Below are positions 25,350-34,998 of a DNA stretch of 64,000 nucleotides, piece by piece; within the stretch, counting starts at the first letter, position 1; every line of letters begins with the position of its first letter. The position numbers and the translations under genes were made by a program. The DNA lies in the NCBI GenBank assembly GCA_963739395.1, contig CAVUAE010000001.1, positions 682,001-746,000 of the forward strand, given 5' to 3'. The notes beneath the pieces are model-generated. The model was not told the origin of the DNA, made no database searches, and worked only from the letters and a program-made list of their open reading frames with translations. Origin of the DNA: RBG-13-51-18 sp963739395 (GTDB taxonomy: Bacteria > Chloroflexota > Dehalococcoidia > Dehalococcoidales > RBG-16-60-22).

Positions 25350-26174
25350 CTATTTTAGCGATGTTGCTATAGTCATTTTCCTTTCCGTGACATCGCTTAT
25401 TTTTTGATAAAAACATGGAGATATCCGCCGGAATTTTAAATCGCCAGTATCCAGCATCGTCTCGGTAGCGCCTATAAATAAAATACCATTGGGCTTTAAT
25501 GCCTCGAAGAATTTTTTCCGAAGATTTTTCTTAATTTCTTCAGAAAAATATATTACTACGTTTCGACAAATTATCAGGTCAAAATTGCTTTCAAAGGGGT
25601 CACGCGTAAGGTCGTGCTCTTTAAAGGTCACCTTCTTACGTATATCTTCCTTTACCCAATATGTATCATTATTAACTTTAAAATATTTGTCTACCCAGTC
25701 TTTCGGTACATTTCTGATATCCGAAGCTTTATAAGGACCACCCGCAACTGCATGACTTATAATTTTACTATCTATGTCTGTCGCCAGTATCCGGTGAGTC
25801 CTGTACGGAGAAAGCCGGTTTAAAATGATAGCCACCGAATATACTTCGGCGCCGTTGGAGCAGCCAGCGCTCCAAATATTAAGTGTTAAATTACGCTGTA
25901 GCATCGGCGGGAGTATTTTCTCTCTAAGTAATTTAAAATGCGGCAGGTCACGGAAAAATTCCGAAACATTGATAGTTAAAAATTTTTCCAGTTTTTCTCG
26001 TTCTTCTGCATTGTTTTCTAATAAACGGCAATATTGCGCGACATTACTTGCCTTGCTACGGGAAATAAAACCGTCTAGCCGGCGTATCATCTGGTTTTTC
26101 CCGTAACTATCAAGGTCGAATTTGGTGAATTCTTTTATTTTCTTTTTGATGTAGGCAAATTCTTCCTGGTTCAT
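25350..26174 (-). CDS. cheR: Chemoreceptor methyltransferase
   Basis: 274-aa S-adenosylmethionine-dependent glutamate methyltransferase of chemoreceptors. N-terminal helical domain (E-E-F-A-Y-I-K-K-K-I), then the catalytic domain with W-S-A-G-C-S-N-G-A-E-V-Y-S-V-A near residue 112 and L-I-I-C-R-N-V-V-I-Y-F near 205. I use ATG 26174, behind AGGAAG and nine bases after cheB, rather than a longer start at 26249 that would run 67 bases into cheB. The receptor of this operon has no C-terminal CheR-tethering pentapeptide. Confidence 0.95.
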   Translation of the reverse strand: MNQEEFAYIKKKIKEFTKFDLDSYGKNQMIRRLDGFISRSKASNVAQYCRLLENNAEEREKLEKFLTINVSEFFRDLPHFKLLREKILPPMLQRNLTLNIWSAGCSNGAEVYSVAIILNRLSPYRTHRILATDIDSKIISHAVAGGPYKASDIRNVPKDWVDKYFKVNNDTYWVKEDIRKKVTFKEHDLTRDPFESNFDLIICRNVVIYFSEEIKKNLRKKFFEALKPNGILFIGATETMLDTGDLKFRRISPCFYQKISDVTERKMTIATSLK

Positions 26175-26182
26175 TTTTCTTC

Positions 26183-27223
26183 CTAATTCGTGCAGGCTTT
26201 GACAATACCTGATGCTATTTTGGGTAAAGGAAATATTTTGTCCACGCACCCGGCTCTAACAGCGCTTTGGGGCATACCATAAATGGTGCTGGTAGATTCG
26301 TCTTGTGCGATAATTTGACCTCCTAATCGCTTAATGCGCGAGGCTCCTTCGGTGCCATCTGTACCCATACCAGTAAGTATTACCCCTAAAACCGAACTGC
26401 CGAAGGCATTGGCTGCTGAATTCATGGTTACGTTCAACGATGGTCTCACACCAAGCACTGTTGGTCCCTGGTTAAGTGTAATTTTCTTGTCACCATCCAG
26501 TACCATATGGAAATCTCCCGGCGCCAGTAAGGCCGCACCCTGGCGTAATTCGTCGCCGTCTCTGGCTTCTGTAACTTCTATCTGCGAGACCTGAGCGAGT
26601 CTTTCCGCCAGAGTCTTGGTAAAAAGCGGCGGCATATGTTGGACGATTAAATACGCCGCCGGGATATCCACCGGCAAAGCGGGCACAACTGTCATTAATG
26701 CTCGCGGACCCCCTGTTGAAGCGCCAATAACAACAAGCTTCTCGAAAGAAGTATCTTGTATTTCTTTTCGTTTTATTGAAGTTTTACCAGTTTCCGCGAT
26801 AGTGTTTTTTCCATCGACGCGAGACTTCGCAGCAGCTATGATTTTATCTGCTAGAACGTCGCCGGCAACGCTACCACCAACTGGTCTGATGGAGGAAGGC
26901 TTGAGATAAAAATCAACCGCCCCTAACTCTAAAGCTTTAATGGTAGTGGCGGCATTTTCGCTGGTCAACGCGCTTAGCATAATTACCGGCGTAGGGCATT
27001 CCGCCATGATTTTTTCCAGCGCTGTTATGCCATCCATCTCCGGCATAACGACATCCATGGTTACAACATCCGGTTTGAGACTTATAACTTTCTCTATAGC
27101 CTCGATGCCATTGCGGGCGGATCCGACGATCTCAATATCCGGGTTAGCGGCTAATCTTTTAGAAATTACCGCAATAACATACCCGGAATCATCAACTACC
27201 AGGACTTTAACTTTATTCAACAA
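26183..27223 (-). CDS. cheB: Chemoreceptor methylesterase / response regulator
   Basis: 346-aa CheB: receiver (1-120, phospho-acceptor D57 in TMDVVMPEMDG), linker, and a C-terminal methylesterase with the triad regions IGASTGGP (Ser), LIVQHMPP (His) and GMGTDGTEG (Asp). It removes methyl groups added by CheR to adapt the receptor at 31537-33675. It lies between cheY and cheR in the same direction. Confidence 0.96.
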   Translation of the reverse strand: MLNKVKVLVVDDSGYVIAVISKRLAANPDIEIVGSARNGIEAIEKVISLKPDVVTMDVVMPEMDGITALEKIMAECPTPVIMLSALTSENAATTIKALELGAVDFYLKPSSIRPVGGSVAGDVLADKIIAAAKSRVDGKNTIAETGKTSIKRKEIQDTSFEKLVVIGASTGGPRALMTVVPALPVDIPAAYLIVQHMPPLFTKTLAERLAQVSQIEVTEARDGDELRQGAALLAPGDFHMVLDGDKKITLNQGPTVLGVRPSLNVTMNSAANAFGSSVLGVILTGMGTDGTEGASRIKRLGGQIIAQDESTSTIYGMPQSAVRAGCVDKIFPLPKIASGIVKACTN

Positions 27224-27275
27224 TTTCAGGTTCTCCTATCTACTGTATATTTAAAGGTTAAAGTGTCGGTATTTG

Positions 27276-27632
27276 TTAACCAATCATCTTTTTAACGGCG
27301 TCCAGTACTCTAGCTACATCGAACGGTTTCACCACAAAGTCTACGGCTCCTGCCTTCAATGCTTCAATCACCATGCCTTGTTGTCCCATCGCGCTACACA
27401 TTGATACCCTGGCAGAGGGATCTATTTTTAAAAGCTCTTTAAGCGCCTGCAAACCATCCATATCAGGCATGGTGATATCCAATAAAACCGCGTCCGGTCG
27501 GGATTTCTTATATGTGTTAACCGCTTCTGTCCCGTTAGCAGCTTCGACAACTTTATGACCGTGTTCTGTTAGCACTTGAGCACATTTTTTACGCATGAAC
27601 ATCGCGTCATCGACCACCATTATCGTTGCCAT
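27276..27632 (-). CDS. cheY: CheY-type response regulator
   Basis: 118-aa single receiver: D8-D9, phospho-acceptor D52 in LLDITMPDMDG, and K in VVKPFD. ATG 27632 follows a strong AAAGGAGG site; a start 15 bases upstream would overlap that site. In this operon it is the probable phospho-acceptor of CheA. The FliM-like CheY-binding peptide encoded at 23623-24267 offers a matching target. Confidence 0.93.
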   Translation of the reverse strand: MATIMVVDDAMFMRKKCAQVLTEHGHKVVEAANGTEAVNTYKKSRPDAVLLDITMPDMDGLQALKELLKIDPSARVSMCSAMGQQGMVIEALKAGAVDFVVKPFDVARVLDAVKKMIG

Positions 27633-27673
27633 ATTGCCTCCTTTCATTAATCAGCATATAATGCTGAATGATT

Positions 27674-28195
27674 TTATAATTCACTGACGATACCGTTAAC
27701 TGTTTTTACCGTAATCTTGCCGGTATTTAAATATAGTTTTACCGTCCTCCCTAGATTACCTCCGGTATCGGCAGCCGCGAGAGCTATCTTTTCTTTTTTC
27801 AACGCCTCGATAACCTGGGTTACATTCTTCTCGCCCATATTAAAAATATCTTTAATACCCGGCGCGAGGGATATTCTAGCGCCGCCAGCGATTTTAACTG
27901 TCAGCCGGTCACGCATTCCCCCGAGTTTTATTATTTTATTTACTAGTATTGGTATAGCAGTATCAGCGAATCTAGCCGGATTATCTGAATTTGTACCATT
28001 ACTCTTCGGCAATACTACGTGTAAAACACCGCCAACCTTCACTAATTTGTCATAAACACAAACAGCGATACAAGAGCCGAGTCCAATACAGGTTAATATA
28101 GTATCCGGTAAAGCGGATACGACAATTTCACCCATGCCCACGACTATTACTCCTTTTTCTTGAGCAACTGTTTCTCTAGTAATCGAATTTGTCAT
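27674..28195 (-). CDS. cheD: Chemoreceptor glutamine deamidase
   Basis: 173-aa CheD. Catalytic cysteine in G-L-G-S-C-I-A-V, histidine in G-V-L-H-V-V-L-P, and the family stretch K-I-A-G-G-A-R-I-S. It deamidates receptor glutamines and, in Bacillus-type systems, stimulates CheC. It is translated three bases after cheC, consistent with the CheC-CheD pair acting together. Confidence 0.95.
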   Translation of the reverse strand: MTNSITRETVAQEKGVIVVGMGEIVVSALPDTILTCIGLGSCIAVCVYDKLVKVGGVLHVVLPKSNGTNSDNPARFADTAIPILVNKIIKLGGMRDRLTVKIAGGARISLAPGIKDIFNMGEKNVTQVIEALKKEKIALAAADTGGNLGRTVKLYLNTGKITVKTVNGIVSEL

Positions 28196-28198
28196 ATA

Positions 28199-28783
28199 TT
28201 AGTCTTTTTTCAAAATAGGAAGAGGCATTGCCAAGAAAGTACCGGCAACCTGCCTGTTATTAGTTCCAAATACCGCCTCTATCACGAATGTTTCGTCGCT
28301 ATAAATAAGGATGCTTGCCAATGTAGCATCTAAAACTGCCCCAGCCATATCCATCATTACTGCCGGTGGTGAAGGTTGGAACCTATGCCCGGTAGTATCC
28401 GATAGGTAGTTTAAGAAAAACGACCCCATAACGTTGCCAACTTCACCCAGTACGGAACGCGCCATATCAGATAGTTCTTTAGTAGTACCGCTGGGTTGAC
28501 TAAGTAACATATCAATCAAGTCGAAAGCAACTTTGGGCTCGTATACTACAACTATATGTCCATTAGTATCGCTGATTATCTCCAAGTAGACTGCGATAAT
28601 TATGTTCTCCGGTCCGCCGAATAGACCAACAATGTCTTTTACCGGGACTTTCTTAATCTTAATACTCACAACTTTGATTTCCTGCCCTGACATCTGGGAA
28701 AGCCCCACTACGGCGTAATTGACACCCTTGCTAATAAGCTCTACATTACCGCCCTGTTCTGTTTCTTTAAGATTATTTTCCAC
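28199..28783 (-). CDS. cheC: CheY-P phosphatase CheC
   Basis: 194-aa CheC-family protein. One phosphatase motif is visible in M-A-R-S-V-L-G-E-V-G-N-V-M-G (E and N spaced by two) near residue 108; the second, N-terminal motif is not obvious, so there may be a single active site. It dephosphorylates CheY-P and is tuned by CheD. Directly coupled to cheD. Confidence 0.9.
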   Translation of the reverse strand: MENNLKETEQGGNVELISKGVNYAVVGLSQMSGQEIKVVSIKIKKVPVKDIVGLFGGPENIIIAVYLEIISDTNGHIVVVYEPKVAFDLIDMLLSQPSGTTKELSDMARSVLGEVGNVMGSFFLNYLSDTTGHRFQPSPPAVMMDMAGAVLDATLASILIYSDETFVIEAVFGTNNRQVAGTFLAMPLPILKKD

Positions 28784-28828
28784 AATTACTTTATCTCCCT
28801 CCTTTGCTAATAATTAGATTACGTGTTA

Positions 28829-30886
28829 TCAAGACTCGATATTACTCACCACTGTATCCTGTTCGACATTATCCTGGTTTTCGGCGACGACGCTCCTGAT
28901 AAGCGCGGCGATATCAAGGATAAGCACTACTTTGCCATCTCCCAAAATACTGGCGCCAGAGATACCGTTACTAACACCGATAAATTCATCCATTGATTTC
29001 ACTACAAGTTCTTGCTGCTCCATTAAACCGTCGACGATGAAGCCGACCTGTGTGCCGGAGTATCTTACGACCACGACATAAAGGGTATCATTAATATTTA
29101 TCTCTTTGGCTTCCCAACCAAAGATTTCATCCAGCCGTAATATTGGCAACACGCCACCACGTAAAAACGCTACTCTCTTACCGCGGATAGTTCTGATTTC
29201 CTTTGCCTCTAACTTGCTTGTTTCGACAATGGTGGATAGCGGCACGGCATAAATGGTTTGTGCCACGGTTACCAGCATTGCCGGGATTATCGCCAGCGTC
29301 AGCGGTAATGATATTGTAAATGTTGTACCCTGGCCTACTATAGAGTCGACATGTGTCGAACCGCCAAAGGCTTCAATATTTGTTTTTACAACATCCAATC
29401 CTACTCCCCTGCCCGATACTTCAGTTACTTTTTTTGCTGTAGAAAAACCAGAAGCAAAAATAAGGTCGATTACCTCGGCATCCTGGAGTTCGGCCGCGTT
29501 CTCTGCGGAAAGTACGCCTTTATTCACTGCCACATTGCGTAATTGTGCCGGGTCAATACCTTTACCATCATCGCTAATTTTAATCATAATATTTTCATGT
29601 TCATGGTAAGCCGAAAGTCTAATTGTCGCTACCTCCGGCTTCCCTGCCGCAAGGCGTTCCTCCGGAGATTCCACACCATGGTCCACAGCATTTCTCAATA
29701 AGTGAACCAGCGGGTCGCGGAGGTGTTCTATCATGCTGCGGTCCACTTCGGTTTCCTGTCCTTCGATAATGAAATTGATATTTTTATTCATCTTGCGGGC
29801 GATATCCCGTACCATACGCGGCAGAGTATTAAACACTATTTCAACCGGCAGCAGACGTATCGACATCACATCCTGCTGAAGCGTGCTGATTATTTTGGCT
29901 ATCTGTGAAACGGAGGAATAAAGGCTGCTGATCACTTCGTCATCCCGATATCTTTCGCTAAGTATCCTGCTTATCTGGGTAATTCGGTTTCGGTTAATGA
30001 CCAACTCACCGACCTGTTCCATAAGAGTATCAAGACGGCTAACATCCACTCTAACCGTCTGGCTAAGTTTAATTTCCTCCTTTTTAACAGTAGCGGCTTC
30101 TTTCGTCTCTGCTTTAACCGCTACCGGTGCTGGCTCTTCAGCGTTGTAGTCCCTAATTTGAATATCTTGTATTTCCGATACAGAATTTATAACCTTTTTA
30201 ATTTCTTCTTGGCTTTTCTTACTGGCAACCACCAGCTGGCAGGAAGTACCGGCATTACCCTTTTCTATCTCTTCCTGCGATGGTAAGGAGGCGATGATGT
30301 CCGCAATTGGCGATATTCCCTGGATTATCTGAAAACACCTTACCGATACCCAACTGCTTTCTTGTTCAAAGTTAATTCTTATACGGTAGGCTTGCTTGCC
30401 TTTCTTACAAACTTTCTCTAATTTCTCTTTAGCGGCATCATCCAGTAAAAGAGGTCCAGCCTGATTATCACTCGAGGCACCGGAATTCATGCCCCCACCG
30501 ATGGAGGCATTTAGTTCTGCTACTGTAACTTTTATATCCGTAGTGCTATCACCAGAAGAGACCATTTCCTGGCGAAGCACTCTCATAACATCGAGTCCGT
30601 GGAGAAGCGCATCGATAATTGAGGAGGTAACCGATATCGTTTTCTTACGGATGTTATCCAGGACGTTTTCCATGGCGTGGGCTAGTTCTGAGAGACGTTG
30701 ATTCCCCACCACGGCCGATGAGCCCTTAAGCGTATGGGCTGCCCGGAAGATTTCTTGCATCAGGTCTGGATTATCAGCTTCTTTTTCCAGCCGAATGATA
30801 TCTTCATCGAGCAACTGTAATTGCTCATCAGCTTCCTGTAAAAATAACTTTAAATCTTCCGGGGTGATACCGCTGGCTAGCTCCAT
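28829..30886 (-). CDS. cheA: Chemotaxis histidine kinase
   Basis: 685-aa CheA with domains in order: P1 Hpt (phosphorylated H51 in AAHTLKGSS), a P2-like region (about 150-265), P3 dimerisation helix pair (V-S-R-L-D-T-L-M-E-Q-V-G-E-L), P4 ATPase (N-box HLLRNAVDHGVE, DDGKGID, GRGVGLDVV) and a C-terminal CheW-like P5. Soluble, complete and of normal length. It phosphorylates CheY and CheB under receptor control. Confidence 0.97.
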   Translation of the reverse strand: MELASGITPEDLKLFLQEADEQLQLLDEDIIRLEKEADNPDLMQEIFRAAHTLKGSSAVVGNQRLSELAHAMENVLDNIRKKTISVTSSIIDALLHGLDVMRVLRQEMVSSGDSTTDIKVTVAELNASIGGGMNSGASSDNQAGPLLLDDAAKEKLEKVCKKGKQAYRIRINFEQESSWVSVRCFQIIQGISPIADIIASLPSQEEIEKGNAGTSCQLVVASKKSQEEIKKVINSVSEIQDIQIRDYNAEEPAPVAVKAETKEAATVKKEEIKLSQTVRVDVSRLDTLMEQVGELVINRNRITQISRILSERYRDDEVISSLYSSVSQIAKIISTLQQDVMSIRLLPVEIVFNTLPRMVRDIARKMNKNINFIIEGQETEVDRSMIEHLRDPLVHLLRNAVDHGVESPEERLAAGKPEVATIRLSAYHEHENIMIKISDDGKGIDPAQLRNVAVNKGVLSAENAAELQDAEVIDLIFASGFSTAKKVTEVSGRGVGLDVVKTNIEAFGGSTHVDSIVGQGTTFTISLPLTLAIIPAMLVTVAQTIYAVPLSTIVETSKLEAKEIRTIRGKRVAFLRGGVLPILRLDEIFGWEAKEININDTLYVVVVRYSGTQVGFIVDGLMEQQELVVKSMDEFIGVSNGISGASILGDGKVVLILDIAALIRSVVAENQDNVEQDTVVSNIES

Positions 30887-30930
30887 AGTAGTTTACTCCA
30901 GTGCTTTTGAGCTTACGTGGATTATCACAA

Positions 30931-31437
30931 CTATTTCACGCCAGCAAGCTCTTGTTTTTCTCCGTTGGCCTTTGCAGTGATAGACGCTAATTTTTTATCT
31001 TCTGATAGGAACTTATCTAGAGCCAGCAGTATTACCATCTTCTCGTTCACTTTGGCGATACCTTGTAGGTAATCCAGATGGCCGTAGGTGACAATACCTG
31101 TGACTGGTTCAATCGCTTCTAATGGTATGCGCATTACCTCGGTGACCGCATCAACGATGATGCCAAGTATGGCGTCCTGGATATTGACCACTACGATGCG
31201 GTTGTTCTTGCCCCTCTCAACCTTATCCATTCCGAATTTCTTGCCTAAATCTAACACTGGAATAACCTTACCCCTTAGATTAATGACTCCTTCTACGTAA
31301 ACGGGGGCTTTAGGCACTTTAGTTACCGGCTGCATTCGTATAATTTCATGAACTGCGGCGATATCCAGTCCATAGATTTCGCCATTAAGTTCGAATAACA
31401 CTACTTGTCTTTCAGCTACTAACGTATCTTTTGCCAT
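30931..31437 (-). CDS. cheW: Chemotaxis coupling protein
   Basis: 168-aa CheW scaffold that joins receptor and kinase. Motifs V-L-F-E-L-N-G-E-I-Y-G-L-D near the N-terminus and V-I-N-L-R-G-K-V-I-P-V-L-D-L near residue 50 are typical. It is the second gene of the operon, separated from the receptor gene by 99 bases that carry two stem-loops. Confidence 0.95.
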   Translation of the reverse strand: MAKDTLVAERQVVLFELNGEIYGLDIAAVHEIIRMQPVTKVPKAPVYVEGVINLRGKVIPVLDLGKKFGMDKVERGKNNRIVVVNIQDAILGIIVDAVTEVMRIPLEAIEPVTGIVTYGHLDYLQGIAKVNEKMVILLALDKFLSEDKKLASITAKANGEKQELAGVK

Positions 31438-31454
31438 TTTTCAACTCCTCTTCG

Positions 31455-31527
31455 ATACGGGCTTTACCCCGTATGTTGAATTACGTATTTCATTTCAGTG
31501 GGGCTGGAGTGTTCCTCCAGCCCCACT
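31455..31527 (-). other. Two tandem intercistronic stem-loops between mcp and cheW
   Basis: On the sequence: AGTGGGGCTGGAG (31497-31509) pairs perfectly with 31515-31527 over 13 bases with a 5-base loop; ATACGGG (31455-31461) pairs with CCCGTAT (31468-31474). Neither is followed by a T run on the minus strand, so they look like mRNA stability or processing elements rather than terminators. Confidence 0.65.
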
Positions 31528-31536
31528 GGTTGGTGC

Positions 31537-33675
31537 TTATACTACTATCGCTGCTTCGACTTCAGCCTGGGTCTTTTTACCATTACCATGGCCGGAGCTT
31601 GGCGCAACTTCAGCGCTGGAACTATTACTTTCGGCAGTCAGTTTAAACAGTGATACTGCCTGCTTCAGTTCTTTGGATATTCCTGCAACCGACTTTGAAG
31701 ATGCCACGGTCTGTTGTACCTGTGCCGTCATTTGCTGCGCTGAAGCTGACATCTGCTCTGTGGCTGCGCTGTTTTCCTCGATAGTAGCTGCAACAGCGCT
31801 GGCAGATTCGCTTACTTTCGCCCGGCTGGTAGACATATCCTTGGTCGTCTTCAGGTTCTGCTCGGCTATCTTGCTGACGCCGTCAACAACCTTGACCATT
31901 TCGCCGGCAGAGGCACTCATCTCTTCAGCCGCTGCCGATATCTGTTCAATCTGTGAGGTCATGCTAGTGATAGATTCGAGAATTTGTCCGAGGGCAGCAC
32001 CAGCTTCATTGGCTAAGCTTGAGCCTTGTTCTGCCTGCTTGGCGCCTTCGATTGAGGCATTAATAGATTCGCTGACGCCTTTTTGTACGCTATTAACCAG
32101 GTTGGCAATTTCCTTGGTTTCTTTAGCGGTACGTTCTGCCAGTTTCTTGACTTCATCAGCCACGACGGCGAAACCGCGACCCTGCTCGCCAGCTCTTGCC
32201 GCCTCGATAGCCGCGTTAAGAGCTAACAGGTTGGTTTGTGATGCGATATCATCGATGACGGCGATCATGCCGCCGATTTCCTCGGAATGCTTGCCCAGTT
32301 CGGTAACTTTCTTAGCTATATCCTGCATGCTGGTATTAATCTTTTGTATACCAGCGATTGTCTTTTCAACTGTTGATGTGCCTTTCTTAGCGACATCTGC
32401 CGCTTGGGTGGCGGCGGTGGCAGCTTCCTGAGCGCTAGCCGCCGTTTGTTCTGCAGCGCTCGAGACCTGTTGTACGATGCCAGTCGCCTGTTCTACGGCT
32501 TTAGACTGTTCAACGCTACCACTACCAACAGTTTCGATAGCCTTGGTTAGGTCAGTAAGGGCATTATTCACTTCGTCAATGCCTTTAGTCTGCTCGACGG
32601 CGCCTTTAGCTATCTGCTGGCTGACGCTGGCAATCTGTTCGGTTGCCGAGCCGGATTGCTCCGATGCCGAAGCTAACTGCTCACTGGCTGTAACCATACT
32701 CTGCGTATTAGTATCAACTTTACTCACTAAACCACGCAGGTTTTTAATCATCTTACTGAAAGCGTTGCCCAGCGTATCTTTATCTGATTTGGGCTCAACA
32801 GCCATCGTCAGGTCACCTTCCGAAATACGGTCAGCAACCTGTGACATCTCCCAGAGATAATTAATTACGGCGCTCATGGCTTTACCCATATCGCCGGTCT
32901 CATCGTTAGACTTGACATCAATTTTCTGTTTAGTATCACCAAGAGCCAACTTATTCGCAATATTGGCTACTTTCTTAGTGTTTCGAGAAATCGCTCCGCC
33001 AACCACGAATAACAACACTAAACAGGTAACTGCCATTACCACGGCAAGGATTATATATTGAATTCTCATGCCAGCTACTACTTCATCGATATCTACAATA
33101 TATATACCAGTACCGATTACCCATCCCCATGCTTGAAAGCCTTTTACATAGCTTATTTTCGGCTCAATCCTGCTAGTATCGGTACCATATTGCCACATGT
33201 AATTGACATAGCCCCCGCCGTCTTTCTTGACTATATTTGCCATTTCCACAAATATGGCTTTACCGGTGGGGTCTTTGTACCCAGTTTGGTCTTTACCGTT
33301 CATTTCAGGCTTATTGGGATGCATAACCATGAAAGCATTGACATCACTGATCCAGAAGTAGCCCGCATTATCGTCTTGATAATGAAGTTTACTTACTTCT
33401 TTCATGGCAAGCGCTTTAGCTTCATCCATCGTGATATCTCCAGCTACCGCCTGCTGGTATACTTGGTCGACCACATTCCAAGCAATCTGTACCTGTTCTT
33501 TGGTTTTAATTTGTTTTTCATTGACTAGTGAGTTCTCTTGACTTGGCAAGATGTAGAAAAAGGTCATGAAACAAAAGATGGCAATCACAGCCAAAATCAT
33601 CATGGCTAATTTCCACTGGATAGTGAATCTAAATCCCCCCTTGAAATTCCCTAACTTTTTTAGGATTTCTGTCAT
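31537..33675 (-). CDS. Methyl-accepting chemotaxis protein with single Cache sensor
   Basis: 712-aa transmembrane receptor. First membrane helix near residues 24-46, an extracytoplasmic sCache_2-type domain (about 47-205; D-N-A-G-Y-F-W-I-S-D, W-G-W-V-I-G-T-G-I-Y), second helix near 207-229, HAMP, and a long cytoplasmic signalling coiled coil with the conserved tip D-D-I-A-S-Q-T-N-L-L-A-L-N-A-A-I-E-A-A-R-A-G-E. sCache_2 domains commonly bind small organic acids. The start has a strong AAGGAGGT site. It heads the che operon. Confidence 0.95.
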   Translation of the reverse strand: MTEILKKLGNFKGGFRFTIQWKLAMMILAVIAIFCFMTFFYILPSQENSLVNEKQIKTKEQVQIAWNVVDQVYQQAVAGDITMDEAKALAMKEVSKLHYQDDNAGYFWISDVNAFMVMHPNKPEMNGKDQTGYKDPTGKAIFVEMANIVKKDGGGYVNYMWQYGTDTSRIEPKISYVKGFQAWGWVIGTGIYIVDIDEVVAGMRIQYIILAVVMAVTCLVLLFVVGGAISRNTKKVANIANKLALGDTKQKIDVKSNDETGDMGKAMSAVINYLWEMSQVADRISEGDLTMAVEPKSDKDTLGNAFSKMIKNLRGLVSKVDTNTQSMVTASEQLASASEQSGSATEQIASVSQQIAKGAVEQTKGIDEVNNALTDLTKAIETVGSGSVEQSKAVEQATGIVQQVSSAAEQTAASAQEAATAATQAADVAKKGTSTVEKTIAGIQKINTSMQDIAKKVTELGKHSEEIGGMIAVIDDIASQTNLLALNAAIEAARAGEQGRGFAVVADEVKKLAERTAKETKEIANLVNSVQKGVSESINASIEGAKQAEQGSSLANEAGAALGQILESITSMTSQIEQISAAAEEMSASAGEMVKVVDGVSKIAEQNLKTTKDMSTSRAKVSESASAVAATIEENSAATEQMSASAQQMTAQVQQTVASSKSVAGISKELKQAVSLFKLTAESNSSSAEVAPSSGHGNGKKTQAEVEAAIVV

Positions 33676-34057
33676 TTATCTACCTCCTTATTGACAGTTA
33701 TCTCAAAATAAAAATACGCAACCTTAAAGACATAGGTAAACTAGGCTTTTTAACAAAATTCTTCCTTGTGATGATTTTTGTGGCTACGAAAATTTTAGCC
33801 GATTGGCGAATAATCGCAGAAGTGGGTCAGCCACCAAAAGCACTAAAAATGAACCCTTAAGAAGTTAACGTTTTATACGATATCACGAATAGCTTCGTTA
33901 TATTGGAGGGGAATTTGGCATATATTTTATAAAAAACGCCCCAGCGATTATCTGGGGCGCATTTTATAAATTGATATCAATTTGGTGGGGCGAAGGACTC
34001 CGCCCGTCCGTAGCTGTATTACATAAATTAGGTATATATATTAAGGACTTTTTCTTG
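33676..34057. other. 382-base gap between the che and CISM operons
   Basis: No gene seen. It holds the che ribosome binding site (33679-33687, minus), a nested inverted repeat at 33776-33839 (arms TTTTGTGGCT and AGCCACCAAAA, one bulge, with small internal hairpins GCGA-TTAT-TCGC and GCC-AATC-GGC on the minus strand) that may be a structured mcp leader, and the terminator of the CISM operon at 33931-33959. The remainder is AT-rich and featureless. Confidence 0.5.
33931..33959 (-). terminator. Terminator of the second CISM operon
   Basis: CGCCCCAG (33937-33944) and CTGGGGCG (33952-33959) with a 7-base loop. On the minus strand it is followed by TTTTTT (complement of 33931-33936), about 100 bases after the nrfD stop. 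It could also serve the opposite strand (ATTTTAT follows). Confidence 0.85.
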
Positions 34058-34939
34058 TTATTCGCCGCTGGTTAAAGGAAGATAGATGCCACCTTTAAGT
34101 ATGACATAGCGTAACGATAAACCGCCTATAATTTCGGTGACTACTGCCGTGATTAGCCAGGCGGTAGATGCTTCAGCGATAAAATAGGTGGTAATGGATA
34201 CGGCCAGAGGTATAATCACGCCGAGCAGTACTACGCCAGCCCAGAAGATTGCCCCAATCGCGCCGCCCATGATTCTGGTGACGGCGTCCTTGGCAGCGCT
34301 GCCGCTATAAGTAGCATTCCACAGGTACACAATCAGGATAACGGCGAAAGCTATCAGGGTAACGCGGGTAACGTTTTCGATGCCCGCTAACACCGATTCG
34401 CTGCCACCCAGGCTGATGCCCATCAGTATAGCCAGACCGCCGGAGAAGCCGCAGACCACGAAGAGGATGGGCAGGATGGCGGAATTCCAGAGCTTGATGG
34501 CGCTAACGTAGCTAACCGCAAAGCCGGTATAGATTGATTGGGCGAAGGCGAATATCCCGCCTAATATCTTGAAGGTGGTAACCGCGGTGGAATATTGCGG
34601 GAACCAGTAATCCAGGATGATGGCGATGATGGCAAAGCCGGCGTAAAGGAAGATAAACAAAAAGCCGCGTGATATCCAGGATGTCTTTGGTTTCGATAAC
34701 ATGCGCCAGAACTGCATCGGCTGGCCCAGGTGTATCATGTAGGAGATGCCCATGAGGGCAGAAATACATACGGCGAGAAGCATGCCTAATATACTGTCGA
34801 AATAGGCAGCCGCCAGGAAAAGACCGCCACCGATGCCGCCCAGGAAGAAGGCAAAGGCGATGAAGTTACCACGGCCGTCAATCCAGTTTTTCTGTTGAGT
34901 GTACTTGACCATATATTCAAACGGTTGTCTTTGAATCAT
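34058..34939 (-). CDS. NrfD/PsrC-family membrane subunit (CISM 2)
   Basis: 293-aa polytopic membrane protein with about eight or nine spans, the quinol-interacting or proton-path subunit of polysulfide-reductase-type complexes. Opening R-G-N-F-I-A-F-A-F-F-L-G-G-I-G-G-G and a L-G-Q-P-M-Q-F-W loop are typical of NrfD. Third gene of a catalytic-ferredoxin-NrfD operon. No heme-ligand pattern, as expected for the family. Confidence 0.92.
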   Translation of the reverse strand: MIQRQPFEYMVKYTQQKNWIDGRGNFIAFAFFLGGIGGGLFLAAAYFDSILGMLLAVCISALMGISYMIHLGQPMQFWRMLSKPKTSWISRGFLFIFLYAGFAIIAIILDYWFPQYSTAVTTFKILGGIFAFAQSIYTGFAVSYVSAIKLWNSAILPILFVVCGFSGGLAILMGISLGGSESVLAGIENVTRVTLIAFAVILIVYLWNATYSGSAAKDAVTRIMGGAIGAIFWAGVVLLGVIIPLAVSITTYFIAEASTAWLITAVVTEIIGGLSLRYVILKGGIYLPLTSGE

Positions 34940-34998
34940 TACTTAGTACCTCCCTGTCATTTTGCCGTTCATATACATTTCATGTTCCTGCTGTTACG

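Noticed and set aside
31673..32431. 252-codon plus-strand reading frame inside the receptor gene
   Set aside because: It lies antisense to the conserved signalling coiled coil and shows no ribosome binding site or family features.
33676..33930. Sigma-28-type promoter for the che operon
   Set aside because: No TAAA-N15-GCCGATAA pair at proper spacing was found on the minus strand.
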